Source: an uncultured Lachnospiraceae bacterium (lineage in GTDB: Bacteria > Bacillota > Clostridia > Lachnospirales > Lachnospiraceae). From it: a stretch of DNA of 64,000 nt. Below the pieces are notes generated by a model, which saw only the letters and a list, made by a program, of their open reading frames with translations, had not been told where the DNA came from and did no database searches. Position 1 is the first letter of the stretch. Every line of letters begins with the position of its first letter. This document shows, piece after piece, positions 52,501 through 61,161 of this stretch. Location of the stretch: contig CAJTQO010000005.1 in assembly GCA_910578405.1 (NCBI GenBank), forward strand, positions 8,830-72,829, read 5' to 3'. The translations under genes and the position numbers were made by a program.

Positions 52501-54858
52501 TCAGTACACATCCCTCACTTCACAGGAAGCATAGAAAAAGGTTAGTATATCTTCTGAGGAAAATCCTTTCTTAGCCATCTCTTTTGCACCGTTTTGGGAC
52601 ATCCCTACCCCATGGCCGTAACCGCCGCCGGCTAACCTATATCCTACCACAACATCCCCATCTTTACCAGCCTCAATAGTAAAATAACCGCTGGGCAGCA
52701 AATTTGCGGAAGACGCCTGGCTGCCATCCTGCCGTATGACTTTTGCGTCCCCATTGTTTAATACATAACGGATATTATGCTCCGAAATGACTTTAATGGT
52801 ATTTCTGGAACCCTCAATCACCAGTTCGTCCGCCACACCGCCACCGCCCCGTCTCGTAATGGAAATATTCCTGATTTCTCCCAGTTTCCCGATTTCCCTG
52901 CTTTCATACCCGCCTTCCTTATCCTTTGTCAGCACCAGCCTGGAATTGGCTTCATACCGTTTCTTAATATCTTCCAACAACTCTTCCGTATCCAGCTTTT
53001 CCACCTCATATTCCCAACGGTACCAGGCTTCCCCGCTTTCATAGTCCGAAGGGTAGGCATTGGTGATAAACGTTTTAAAAGCCTCTTCTTCTTTCAACCC
53101 ATCCCCGTCATACTCCCCCTCTTCCTCTCCGATACGCTTCGCCTGCAAATAGGAAGTATCTTGCGCACTGTCCGATTTCCAAACCCCTGCGTCTGTCCCA
53201 AAGCCACAGGAAGTGGAATAATAGTAAGAACCGCACAGTTCCTCCCCATAGTAGAGCAGTTTCCCTTTCGTTTCCCTCACTGCCTTGGTAGTCTGTGCAT
53301 TTTCCGAAATATTGTTATAAACCTGATAACCTGCGCTGTCATCCACATGGGCGCCAAAAGCCGCAATTCCGGAATGGAGCATATTCCGATAAGCATAAGT
53401 CCTGGCGCAAATCGCCTGTGCCTTCAAAGCCTCCAGCGGATAAGAAGCTGGCATTTCACTTGGCACCACCGAATACAGGTATTCCTCCAATAGCGTCTCA
53501 TTGACCACTACCAGCCCTTCCGGCGTTTTGGCAATTTCTATGTTCCCACGATAAGCCGGCTCTCCCTGCGACCGTTCCACTGAAAGCAGCCGGACTTTCC
53601 CGGTCAATGCGGCAGGCTCTACATAAATCCTGTCCCCTGTAAAATATTCGCTGTCTTTATCAAGGATAACCACCTCCCCGGCCTGATACCCTTTCTCCTC
53701 CATCTTTCCATATGGCCCATAGCGCAACGTAAAATCCGTGTCCGCCGTCAGCTTTACTTCTTCATGATAAGCTCCGTTATACCCGGTATTTTTAATGACC
53801 ACCCGGATATTCTCCATAGCTTCGTCCCTTGTCAGCAACCCGGCGCAGACCACACCGTCCTCCAAGACAAAATCCGTAAAATCATAACCAATCCGCAGCT
53901 CCTGCTGCCCGCCTTCCTCCAGGCTTCCATACAGTTTATATACCTTCATATCCTCCTGATACGGATACTTCCCGGCTCCTTCCACTTCAATCTCCCCATC
54001 CCTCACACTAAGAAGTTTCCCGGTAATTTTCTCATCCTTCACCTTCACTGACTGTAGCTGTCCGTCTGCAAAAACCAAATCAGCCACCTGCTCACGCCAT
54101 AGTTTTTCCGCTTTGCCATAAGGCGCCCAAATTTCCCAACCTTGGTAAAACACCTGGAGCCTTTTCCCTTCTTCCGCTTCCATTACCCAAATATTTTTCC
54201 AATCCATCCCACGGCTTAACACTTCCTGTATCACCAACAATGCCCCGTCCTTCTGCCAGGCCCGCAGCGTCTGGTATTTGTGACTGTAAAAAGCATCCGA
54301 ATGAAAAGAGAATACCCCTTCTTCCGCCAAAAGACTGTTTTCCTCCAATGGGCCGCTTTCTTCCAACGCGTTTAAGCCGCCTGATACCTCGCTCCCTATC
54401 CCTAGCACCGTTACATCCGTCAGGGAAATTCTATCCTGCATCCCGCTTTTTTCCAGTGCGCTTTGATAACATGCGTCCCAGTCTTCCTTTAGCAGGAAAT
54501 GCTCTTCCCGGTACTTTTTCCCAAATTCCGTTTTCCTCTCTTTCCGATCCGGCATCCCGGCTATGCCGGACTCTAATAAATCTGTCCAGTCCAAAAACTG
54601 CCCATAGGTGAACAAAGCCTCCCTATCGGCCTCCAATGCATCTTTCCATCCTATGTAAACCTTATCCTGACCATGCGCCGCCTCAAAATCTTCCTCCAGC
54701 GCTTGCGTCAGAATCAGCACATCCTGCAGCCGTACATAATCGCCGCCCGGCTGCTCCACGCGGTTCATTCGAATGCTCATAGCCAGAATATACCCAATGA
54801 CCGCCATACCTGCCAAAATCAACAGCAGTTTTCCAAAAAGCCTTTCCTTTTCGCCCAT
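52501..54858 (-). CDS. SpoIID/LytB-domain protein, membrane-anchored
   Basis: The 785-residue protein has an N-terminal membrane segment (LLLILAGMAVIGYILAM), about 400 residues of unassigned beta-rich sequence, and a SpoIID/LytB domain. That domain shows VVPSEMPASYPLEALKAQAICARTYAYRN, STSCGFGTDAG and GYGHGVGMSQNGAKEMAKKG. SpoIID is a lytic transglycosylase active on stripped glycan; the long N-terminal half sets this protein apart from the sporulation SpoIID (about 340 residues). The ATG at 54858 has GGGGG upstream; 54870 is less likely. Confidence 0.88.
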   Translation of the reverse strand: MGEKERLFGKLLLILAGMAVIGYILAMSIRMNRVEQPGGDYVRLQDVLILTQALEEDFEAAHGQDKVYIGWKDALEADREALFTYGQFLDWTDLLESGIAGMPDRKERKTEFGKKYREEHFLLKEDWDACYQSALEKSGMQDRISLTDVTVLGIGSEVSGGLNALEESGPLEENSLLAEEGVFSFHSDAFYSHKYQTLRAWQKDGALLVIQEVLSRGMDWKNIWVMEAEEGKRLQVFYQGWEIWAPYGKAEKLWREQVADLVFADGQLQSVKVKDEKITGKLLSVRDGEIEVEGAGKYPYQEDMKVYKLYGSLEEGGQQELRIGYDFTDFVLEDGVVCAGLLTRDEAMENIRVVIKNTGYNGAYHEEVKLTADTDFTLRYGPYGKMEEKGYQAGEVVILDKDSEYFTGDRIYVEPAALTGKVRLLSVERSQGEPAYRGNIEIAKTPEGLVVVNETLLEEYLYSVVPSEMPASYPLEALKAQAICARTYAYRNMLHSGIAAFGAHVDDSAGYQVYNNISENAQTTKAVRETKGKLLYYGEELCGSYYYSTSCGFGTDAGVWKSDSAQDTSYLQAKRIGEEEGEYDGDGLKEEEAFKTFITNAYPSDYESGEAWYRWEYEVEKLDTEELLEDIKKRYEANSRLVLTKDKEGGYESREIGKLGEIRNISITRRGGGGVADELVIEGSRNTIKVISEHNIRYVLNNGDAKVIRQDGSQASSANLLPSGYFTIEAGKDGDVVVGYRLAGGGYGHGVGMSQNGAKEMAKKGFSSEDILTFFYASCEVRDVY

Positions 54859-54893
54859 CCATACCCCCATTGCAATCCGGTTTCTTGTAATAC

Positions 54894-54920
54894 AAAAAAG
54901 CAGCCGGAAGGCTGCTTTTT
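54894..54920 (-). terminator. terminator of the 6S-like RNA
   Basis: GCAGCC, loop GGAA, GGCTGC, with A and T runs on both sides; read on the minus strand it ends in six T. Confidence 0.9.
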
Positions 54921-55148
54921 CTTTTGTAGTAAACTACAAATCCCCCAAAATGCCGGTTCCTGTACTTCGACTCCTAGCCGCGCTAGGTGGGTAACCGCAA
55001 CCTTACTTTTGCCTTCCCCTCCAATCCACGTATGACAACGCGATGCGCTCCATATGAGTGGGGGCTTGACAGCCATAAGACAATATAGGAATCCCGTTTA
55101 AAGTAAATGTAGGTTCAAAATAACAAGAGTTATCGTACATTCCAGGTT
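54894..55148 (-). ncRNA. ssrS: 6S-like regulatory RNA (probable SsrS)
   Basis: The segment has its own promoter and terminator and no protein frame. It carries several stretches that I recall from Firmicutes 6S RNA: a 5' GAACCTACATTTACTTTAAACGGG segment (55117-55094 region), the GCCCCC...GAGGGGAAGGC stem, and GGTTACCCACCTAGC before CTAGC/GCTAG. The length of about 255 bases with the terminator fits an unprocessed 6S precursor. 6S RNA binds sigma-A polymerase. The call rests on memory of the family, not on a covariance search. Confidence 0.65.
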
Positions 55149-55154
55149 AGTTCT

Positions 55155-55183
55155 ATTATATCCAATGATGGCGGAAATTACAA
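55155..55183 (-). promoter_or_regulatory. strong sigma-A promoter for the 6S-like RNA
   Basis: TTGTAA (55183-55178), 17-base spacer, perfect TATAAT (55160-55155). Start near 55148. Confidence 0.8.
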
Positions 55184-55200
55184 CTGTAAATTTTGGAATT

Positions 55201-55809
55201 TTACCGTTTCTTCACCGGTTTCTTCATCTTTCCGGTTGCCGTAACGTTATTGGCGGCATTGACTTCATCCATCCACTTGTCTTTCCATTCCAAAAACGCT
55301 TTTTCTGCGTCCGGCTGAATGATATTGACCGGATGGTATCTGTCATCCTTCAAGTATTCCCCTGACACCGTCAGGGAAACGATTTCCTTCTGCTCCTTAT
55401 CATACAGCTCTACCCAGTTCTGTCCCTTCTTCGTATTCACTACGCCAAGATCACTCTTTCGGATACAATATGCATCCCCGCTTTTCATGTCGCCGGAGTC
55501 AAAAGACAAGGGTACGATATAAATACTTTCCTGATTAAAAGCAACTGCATAATACCAGTAAGTCGTTGTAGTCTTTCTTCCCTGGTAGGTTTCCCATTCC
55601 CAAGTTGCATAAGCCCTCGTATACTTTTCCGCTTCCGGCGCTTTGTTCTGCAGGATATCCATTACTTTTTGTTTATCCTCACCCGTACTTGCCTTACCTC
55701 TGTTAATCTTATCCCGAATCAAAACAAAAATAACAACCACAACAATTACGCCAATCGTAATCATTACCATCTGTGGTACAGTAAGGCCATAATATGTAGT
55801 CAGCAGCAT
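55201..55809 (-). CDS. single-pass membrane protein of unknown function
   Basis: The 202-residue protein has one membrane segment near residues 12-30 (VMITIGVIVVVVIFVLI). A charged linker and a soluble C-terminal domain of mixed strands follow (TYWYYAVAFNQESIYIVPLSFDSG, NWVELYDKEQKEIVSLTVSG), and it ends in a basic tail. AGGAGGAG precedes the ATG. No family is recognised. Confidence 0.8.
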   Translation of the reverse strand: MLLTTYYGLTVPQMVMITIGVIVVVVIFVLIRDKINRGKASTGEDKQKVMDILQNKAPEAEKYTRAYATWEWETYQGRKTTTTYWYYAVAFNQESIYIVPLSFDSGDMKSGDAYCIRKSDLGVVNTKKGQNWVELYDKEQKEIVSLTVSGEYLKDDRYHPVNIIQPDAEKAFLEWKDKWMDEVNAANNVTATGKMKKPVKKR

Positions 55810-55916
55810 ATTCTTCTCCTCCTCATTTGCTATATTTCACCCTTATCTTTTTTCCGTCCGTTTCCTATTCTTTCTTATCGCATTTCCTGGTTCCAATATC
55901 TATAACTTATGCCAAA

Positions 55917-57272
55917 TTACACAATCCCCTGTGCAGTCATAGCATCCGCCACTTTTAAAAACCCTGCAATGTTTGCCCCTGCCACATAGTTGCCTTCCAT
56001 GTTATACTTTTTTGCCGCATCGTCCAGGTTGTGGAAAATATTTACCATAATGTTCTTCAGTTTGCCGTCCACTTCTTCAAAAGTCCAGCTCAAACGTTCG
56101 GAATTCTGGCTCATTTCCAATGCGGAAGTTGCCACGCCGCCTGCATTGGCTGCTTTGCCTGGCGCAAATAATACGCCATTCTCCTGCAAATATTGCGTCG
56201 CTTCTATCGTAGTAGGCATATTTGCGCCCTCTGCCACGGCAATGCAGCCATTTGCAACTAACGCCTTTGCATCGTCTAACAGCAGTTCATTCTGCGTTGC
56301 GCAAGGAAGAGCCACGTCACATTTCACGCTCCACACGCCGGAACCGGCGCCCTCTGCGCTTTTGCCTTCATGGTATACCGCGCTGCTTCTTGCTGCCGCG
56401 TATTCAGTCAGCCTAGCCCGTTTCACTTCTTTTACTTCTTTTAAAAGCACTACGTCTATCCCTTCCGAATCATAAATCCAGCCCGTGGAATCCGATACGG
56501 TAACAACCTTTGCCCCTAACTGTTGCGCTTTCTGACAAGCATAAATCGCCACATTCCCGGAACCGGAGATTACCACCGTTTTCCCTTTGATGTCATGCCC
56601 GTTGCACTTTAACATTTCCTCCGTCAGATAAAGCAAGCCATAACCGGTCGCTTCCGTCCTCACCAGGGAACCGCCGTAGGATAATCCTTTTCCGGTAAGC
56701 ACACCTTCATATACGCCGCGGATTCTTTTATATTGTCCATACATATAGCCGATTTCCCGCGCACCGGTGCCGATATCGCCAGCAGGCACGTCTGTGTCAG
56801 CCCCTATGTACTTATTTAACTCTGTCATAAAGCTCTGGCAAAACGCCATCACTTCTCTGTCTGATTTCCCCTTTGGATCAAAGTCGGAACCGCCTTTTCC
56901 GCCGCCGATGGGAAGCCCTGTCAGGGAATTTTTGAAAATCTGTTCAAACCCAAGAAATTTGATAATGCCAAGATTTACGCTGGGATGCAGCCGCAGCCCG
57001 CCCTTATATGGCCCGATGGCGCTGTTGAACTGCACGCGGAATGCATTGTTTACCTGCACCTGCCCTTTATCATCCACCCAAGGCACACGGAACAGCAACT
57101 GCCTTTCCGGCGTAACCAGCCTTTCCAGAAGCGCATCCCTCCTGTAGGCTTCCTCATTTGCCTCAATCACTACACGAAGGGATTCCAGCACCTCTTTCAC
57201 TGCCTGATGGAACTCCGGCTGTGCAGGATTCTTTTCCACTACTAAGTTAAATACCTCGTCTACATATGACAT
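55917..57272 (-). CDS. gdhA: NADP-specific glutamate dehydrogenase
   Basis: The 451-residue enzyme interconverts 2-oxoglutarate plus ammonium and glutamate. It has PYKGGLRLHPSVNLGIIKFLGFEQ, the catalytic PIGGGKGGSDFDPKGKSD, and the GSGNVAIYACQKAQQLGAK nucleotide-binding segment. The hexameric class I length (about 450) fits the NADP-linked, ammonium-assimilating form. Confidence 0.95.
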   Translation of the reverse strand: MSYVDEVFNLVVEKNPAQPEFHQAVKEVLESLRVVIEANEEAYRRDALLERLVTPERQLLFRVPWVDDKGQVQVNNAFRVQFNSAIGPYKGGLRLHPSVNLGIIKFLGFEQIFKNSLTGLPIGGGKGGSDFDPKGKSDREVMAFCQSFMTELNKYIGADTDVPAGDIGTGAREIGYMYGQYKRIRGVYEGVLTGKGLSYGGSLVRTEATGYGLLYLTEEMLKCNGHDIKGKTVVISGSGNVAIYACQKAQQLGAKVVTVSDSTGWIYDSEGIDVVLLKEVKEVKRARLTEYAAARSSAVYHEGKSAEGAGSGVWSVKCDVALPCATQNELLLDDAKALVANGCIAVAEGANMPTTIEATQYLQENGVLFAPGKAANAGGVATSALEMSQNSERLSWTFEEVDGKLKNIMVNIFHNLDDAAKKYNMEGNYVAGANIAGFLKVADAMTAQGIV

Positions 57273-57380
57273 TGTCTATGACCTCCTTCTCTTCCCTAAC
57301 CTTTAAAAGCATAACCGCCGGAAAGGCTTCCGCCAAACAGGCGGACAGACCAACCCGGATAAAACATATATCCATATCAT

Positions 57381-57409
57381 ATTATATAATGCAGAAACAA
57401 ATTGTACAA
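57381..57409 (-). promoter_or_regulatory. strong sigma-A promoter for gdhA
   Basis: TTGTAC (57409-57404), 17-base spacer, perfect TATAAT (57386-57381). The leader is about 100 bases. Confidence 0.78.
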
Positions 57410-57493
57410 GCGCTTTAATTCATTACACTGTAAAAGTTTTCTGCCTCCACTCTTCATTTTTTAGATATATTGTACAATAATACATGTATATAA

Positions 57494-57925
57494 TTATAGG
57501 TATTTCTTTAGCCGCTCGATATTTTTCTCTTCAAAATCCATCAATTCCTTTGCAATTTCCAGAGAAAACCTGCCTGCACGCTCATGATGGTTCAACGCCT
57601 TGCACATATCCGTAATCCCCCGGTTGCTCCCCTGAATCATCAGCTCTGCAATATGGCTTGTGCTTGTATTGAAAAGCGTATTGGAATGGATACCGCCCAC
57701 AAGCATCATCTGGCTGATATTGTTGGTCCGGTAAGGTTCCGCTTTTCCTTCCAATATCTGGTCCAATGCCTTGTTGTGGATTTCCGAATATTTCAGCGAC
57801 TGCCTGGACAACTGCACCGCCAAATCATCATCATAAACTTTGTCACTGATTGTGTCGATTGCCTTCATAGCCATTTCCGTGTTCTTCTGCACTTCCCGCA
57901 GGATTTCCGCATCATCCCTTTTCAT
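57494..57925 (-). CDS. helical protein of unknown function
   Basis: The 143-residue product is predicted to be all-helical, with four long amphipathic stretches (EVQKNTEMAMKAIDTISDKV, LAVQLSRQSLKYSEIHNKAL, TSHIAELMIQGSNRGITDM and the C-terminal one). It has histidines and glutamates but no clear ferritin-type ExxH set. It resembles four-helix-bundle proteins. AGGAGG is ten bases before the ATG. I do not recognise the family. Confidence 0.75.
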   Translation of the reverse strand: MKRDDAEILREVQKNTEMAMKAIDTISDKVYDDDLAVQLSRQSLKYSEIHNKALDQILEGKAEPYRTNNISQMMLVGGIHSNTLFNTSTSHIAELMIQGSNRGITDMCKALNHHERAGRFSLEIAKELMDFEEKNIERLKKYL

Positions 57926-57999
57926 TTCCCATTTGCCTCCTGTTCCTGAATTCCTGTCCTTCCTGTTTTACAAGCATTCTGCTGATTAACGCAGTCCCT

Positions 58000-58060
58000 A
58001 AAAAAATAAGACGCAGCCACAAGCGCATCCAATATGCCTTGTGCCTACATCTTATTTTTA
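58000..58060 (-). terminator. terminator after the SH3-domain gene
   Basis: AAAAATAAGA and TCTTATTTTTTT pair, with AGGCACAAG/CTTGTGGCT inside. On the minus strand it ends in seven T. Confidence 0.8.
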
Positions 58061-58101
58061 CCTTTCATTCCCAGTCTATGCATGGAAAATATACTTCTTT
58101 T

Positions 58102-59520
58102 CTATTCTACAAATTCCGATTTTACAAAAGCAGTCTGTCCGTTATATTTTACTCTCGTCCAGCCGTCCGCCTGCTTCATAACCACTTCCAATTTGTCGCC
58201 CGCATAAGCAAGCCCCAGCTTTTCCCCATTTTCATTGGCTGACTTCCTGACATTGACGCTCGTCTTTACCGTCACTGTTTCCCCATTTCCAGTAGACGCC
58301 GTCTGCGTATTGTTTTCTTCAGGCGCTGCGGCTGTCTCGGTATCCTCTTGTACCGGTTCTTGTGGCTCACTGTTTCCGCCCGCCGGCTCTTCCGACGCCA
58401 CCTCCAGGAATTCGCTTTTAATAAAAGCTTCCCTGCCTTCAAAGGTAATCTTGCTCCATCCGTTCCCACGCTCTTCCAACAGCGTAAACTCATCGCCTAC
58501 CTGGGCTTTCCCCACCTTATCCGCCGTCTCGCTGTCTGAGCTGCGGACATTGACCACATCCGTCGCCTTTACGGTCTTAACGGTAGGAGCTTCCGGTTCC
58601 GGCGCATCCCCTTCGCCTTCATTGCCTGCATCCTCTGCGCCTTCTTCATTGTTTCCATCCTCTGCAGGAGCGGATTCCCCGCCTTCCCCTTCCTGTCCTT
58701 CACCGCTATTTTCTTCCGGCGCCGCTTCCCCTTCCTCTGAGCCGTCAGCCTCTTCCGGCTGCTGCGCCTCCTCAGCTTCCGCTTTAGCCAGCGCTTCTCC
58801 AACGGAAATATCTATCCTTTTGGAAAGGTCAAATAAAAAAGCTCCCAATTCATCGTCCGTATCCAGCAGTTCATTGTACTCTGCAGTGGTTCTGTTATTC
58901 AAATCCGCCACATCTTCCTGTAAGGAAACATCCGTAATATACTGCAGCACCACAGGATTGCTTTCCCCGCCGTTGATGTAGCATTCGCCGTTTTCGTCCG
59001 TGCATACGTAAAACGCCTGCATACCAGGCACTAACTGGTCATATTCCGTAAATTTCATTTTAGAATACACATAAGTCAGATAAGAACCCTCTACAGGCCC
59101 TTTTTTCGTATAGACCGTCAGTTCTGGGTAGCTTTCAATATATTTGCTCATTTCGCGGATGCGCAGCTTTTCTTTTTCATCCAAGTATTCATTCATGGAC
59201 ACTACCGTATCCACATCGCCTGCCGCCACCGCTTCATAATAGCCAGCCATCAGTGTATTGACTGCCGGATAGGCATTTTCCTCCAATTCCAACTGCGGAA
59301 CCTCCTGCTGCACCTCTTCCTGCGGCTGCGGCTGTGGCTTCTCCTCAGGCTCTGGCGCCAACTGCGCCTCCACTTCCGCCGCCTTCCGGTTCGCATTCAC
59401 TGCCACAAAGGCCGTAACCACAACGCATATCAGAAGGATAACCGGCATCACAACCTTGGCATGTTCCGATAGCCATTCCTTTAAATCTTCTATCCTGTCC
59501 CTAATATTTTTGTTGTCCAT
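58102..59520 (-). CDS. membrane-anchored protein with two SH3b domains
   Basis: The 472-residue protein has one membrane segment (about residues 22-42). A Pro/Gln/Glu linker is followed by a helical domain near residues 85-250 (LMAGYYEAVAAGDVDTVVSM). Then an acidic Glu/Gly/Ala-rich linker joins two bacterial SH3 repeats (KATDVVNVRSSDSETADKVG and VKTSVNVRKSANENGEKLG). SH3b domains usually bind wall peptides, so it is probably a wall-associated protein facing outside. Partner unknown. Confidence 0.88.
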   Translation of the reverse strand: MDNKNIRDRIEDLKEWLSEHAKVVMPVILLICVVVTAFVAVNANRKAAEVEAQLAPEPEEKPQPQPQEEVQQEVPQLELEENAYPAVNTLMAGYYEAVAAGDVDTVVSMNEYLDEKEKLRIREMSKYIESYPELTVYTKKGPVEGSYLTYVYSKMKFTEYDQLVPGMQAFYVCTDENGECYINGGESNPVVLQYITDVSLQEDVADLNNRTTAEYNELLDTDDELGAFLFDLSKRIDISVGEALAKAEAEEAQQPEEADGSEEGEAAPEENSGEGQEGEGGESAPAEDGNNEEGAEDAGNEGEGDAPEPEAPTVKTVKATDVVNVRSSDSETADKVGKAQVGDEFTLLEERGNGWSKITFEGREAFIKSEFLEVASEEPAGGNSEPQEPVQEDTETAAAPEENNTQTASTGNGETVTVKTSVNVRKSANENGEKLGLAYAGDKLEVVMKQADGWTRVKYNGQTAFVKSEFVE

Positions 59521-59775
59521 AGGTGGTAAATGTCCTTTCTTTCCCTATCAAAATCAAAATTTACACCGATACGGCTAATCTGGCATCCAGCCATACATTG
59601 AAATTCCGCTTTGCTTCAACGGCAAGGCGACACGCCAACTGGATATTTCGTTATCGCAATTGGCGCCAGGTTGGATTCCAACCTATAACTGGATGGTGTA
59701 CCAGCAACTGCCCGGAAATAACTTATTACATTATCCCCGGACAGCTTCTTAAGTTCCTATTGCGCCAAATTATCT
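59521..59775 (-). other. hairpin-rich, ORF-free segment between tRNA-Arg and the SH3 gene
   Basis: At least four stems are visible on the minus strand. 59708-59744 has a 14-bp stem with three G-U pairs. 59668-59684 is AGGTTGG/CCAACCT. 59633-59638 pairs with 59660-59665. 59573-59592 has GGCT/AGCC. Base composition is more GC-balanced than other gaps. No riboswitch class was recognised. It may be a structured leader of the SH3 gene or an RNA gene. Confidence 0.45.
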
Positions 59776-59909
59776 TCAGAGTGATGTAATGCACTCGACA
59801 GGAATCGAACCTGCATTAAAGGCGTCGGAGGCCTTCGTTCTATCCGTTAGACTACGAGTGCATTTGGAAACAAGCTATTAAATATTACAAATTTGTTACA
59901 TCACTCTGA
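59776..59909 (-). repeat. 14-bp inverted repeat flanking tRNA-Arg
   Basis: TCAGAGTGATGTAA (59776-59789) and TTACATCACTCTGA (59896-59909) are exact inverse copies. The first begins one base after the tRNA 3' end; the second lies at the transcript start. The precursor's leader and trailer could pair. Confidence 0.85.
59790..59861 (-). tRNA. tRNA-Arg (anticodon CCG)
   Basis: GCACTCG and CGAGTGC form the acceptor stem. AAGGC/GCCTT encloses loop CTCCGAC, so the anticodon is CCG (reads CGG). The T loop is GTTCGATTC. CCA is not encoded. Confidence 0.95.
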
Positions 59910-59910
59910 T

Positions 59911-59939
59911 ATAATAGCACACTTCTTTCGGATTGTCTA
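59911..59939 (-). promoter_or_regulatory. sigma-A promoter for tRNA-Arg
   Basis: TAGACA (59939-59934), 17-base spacer, TATTAT (59916-59911). Start is near 59904, inside the right copy of the inverted repeat. Confidence 0.75.
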
Positions 59940-59958
59940 GTATAGATTTTGTAAACTT

Positions 59959-60924
59959 TTAAAAAATTTTTTCCAGCTTTTTACTCTTGCAGGAAAAATA
60001 GTAAACAGAATCTGTCAGGACATCCTCTCTGGGCACCTGCGTCGCGTTGATTTCGGAAACCATCTTCCATAATTCCTCTGCGTCCTGCCTTCCATTATCC
60101 GGCAGCAAAATCACTTCATGAATGGAACTTGGCAGAAGGAAATAGCCGCGGCCCAAAGCATCCATTATCTTTTCCAGCACGCCTTCATACAAAATCACGG
60201 CCGCTCCGAACAGTTTTTTCTGATTTCCCAACACATACATGCTGGAGCAAAAACCATCCTCCACAAAGGAATCCAACCCCTCTCCTGCGGTTTCCTCCAG
60301 CCAGCCTTTGTCTTCCTCCTTTTTCCGTGTGGATAGAAACTCTAAATCCTGTGTAAAAATTTCTTTCATCATTTCCTCAATGGACAGCAGGCGCGGCGGA
60401 AGGATGCGGCAGGTGTTTTGCATAGCGTCCGCAAACAGCGTTTCCTTTGTAATCCCCCACAATTCCAAATGGCTGTTGCCAATCAATATCGTGGCGTTTT
60501 CCATTCCTTCTCCTGGCACAAAACTATAAAATACAATGGCCATGTCCAAAAACGGGATGTAAGGCGCCTGCGACAGTAACTCCCGGTTGCTTTGGTAACG
60601 GATTAGTTTATAAACCACCTGCCCTTTCATATTCCGATAATCCAGAAAAAAACCCATGTCCATGCTTTCCTTCTTCCGGCTCTCTTTATAAACGCGCACC
60701 ACTTCTTCCATTATCATGCGGAATGTCTCTCCTTTTTCATATGCTTCGTGCAGCTCGTCCAAATAAATATTGGGGGAAATGTTCTTTCCCTCCTCCAATA
60801 CGGTAATCCCATGCAGGATTACCCCATTATTTTTTGTAATTTGTTTCATATGGATGGAAACCCCGCTGCCAACATACAGACTAAGGCTTCTTTTTACTTT
60901 TTTACAGAATTCCATGATTTCCAT
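59959..60924 (-). CDS. DUF5688-family protein
   Basis: The 321-residue protein matches DUF5688, a Lachnospiraceae-enriched family of unknown function (GVILHGITVLEEGKNISPNIYLDE, YIPFLDMAIVFYSFV, the ILPDNGRQD-like end). The ATG at 60924 is chosen for AGGAG nine bases upstream; a frame to 60945 is weaker. It follows the efp terminator and has its own transcript or readthrough. Confidence 0.8.
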   Translation of the reverse strand: MEIMEFCKKVKRSLSLYVGSGVSIHMKQITKNNGVILHGITVLEEGKNISPNIYLDELHEAYEKGETFRMIMEEVVRVYKESRKKESMDMGFFLDYRNMKGQVVYKLIRYQSNRELLSQAPYIPFLDMAIVFYSFVPGEGMENATILIGNSHLELWGITKETLFADAMQNTCRILPPRLLSIEEMMKEIFTQDLEFLSTRKKEEDKGWLEETAGEGLDSFVEDGFCSSMYVLGNQKKLFGAAVILYEGVLEKIMDALGRGYFLLPSSIHEVILLPDNGRQDAEELWKMVSEINATQVPREDVLTDSVYYFSCKSKKLEKIF

Positions 60925-61091
60925 ATTTTTGCGCTCCTGTCGCAAGATGCGGCTCCTGTCCTGCGCCTGCTTTTGCTGTCAGGCCGTCCGCTTTTGTTTA
61001 TTTTATCAATGAGTATCCGGCCAGAAACGGCCAGGCGCCGTATTTTGAGACGCCTTAGATATGTAGCAGAACCCTGCCATAGAGCCCATAG

Positions 61092-61124
61092 AAAAAGACA
61101 ACGGAAATTCTTCTCCATTGTCTT
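61092..61124 (-). terminator. terminator of efp
   Basis: AGACAATGGA and TCCGTTGTCT pair (ten base pairs, one U-G), followed on the minus strand by TTTTTCT. Confidence 0.8.
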
Positions 61125-61161
61125 ATAAGCTTATCCAATATTGATAGTTTGTCCAACTGAC

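Noticed and set aside
54894..55148. SRP RNA, tmRNA or RNase P RNA
   Set aside because: The SRP GGUAAC/GGAAG loop signatures, a tmRNA tag frame and RNase P conserved blocks are not present.
59523..59789. A plus-strand 88-residue frame over the hairpin-rich region
   Set aside because: It has no ribosome site, runs into the tRNA-Arg trailer and shows no coding character.
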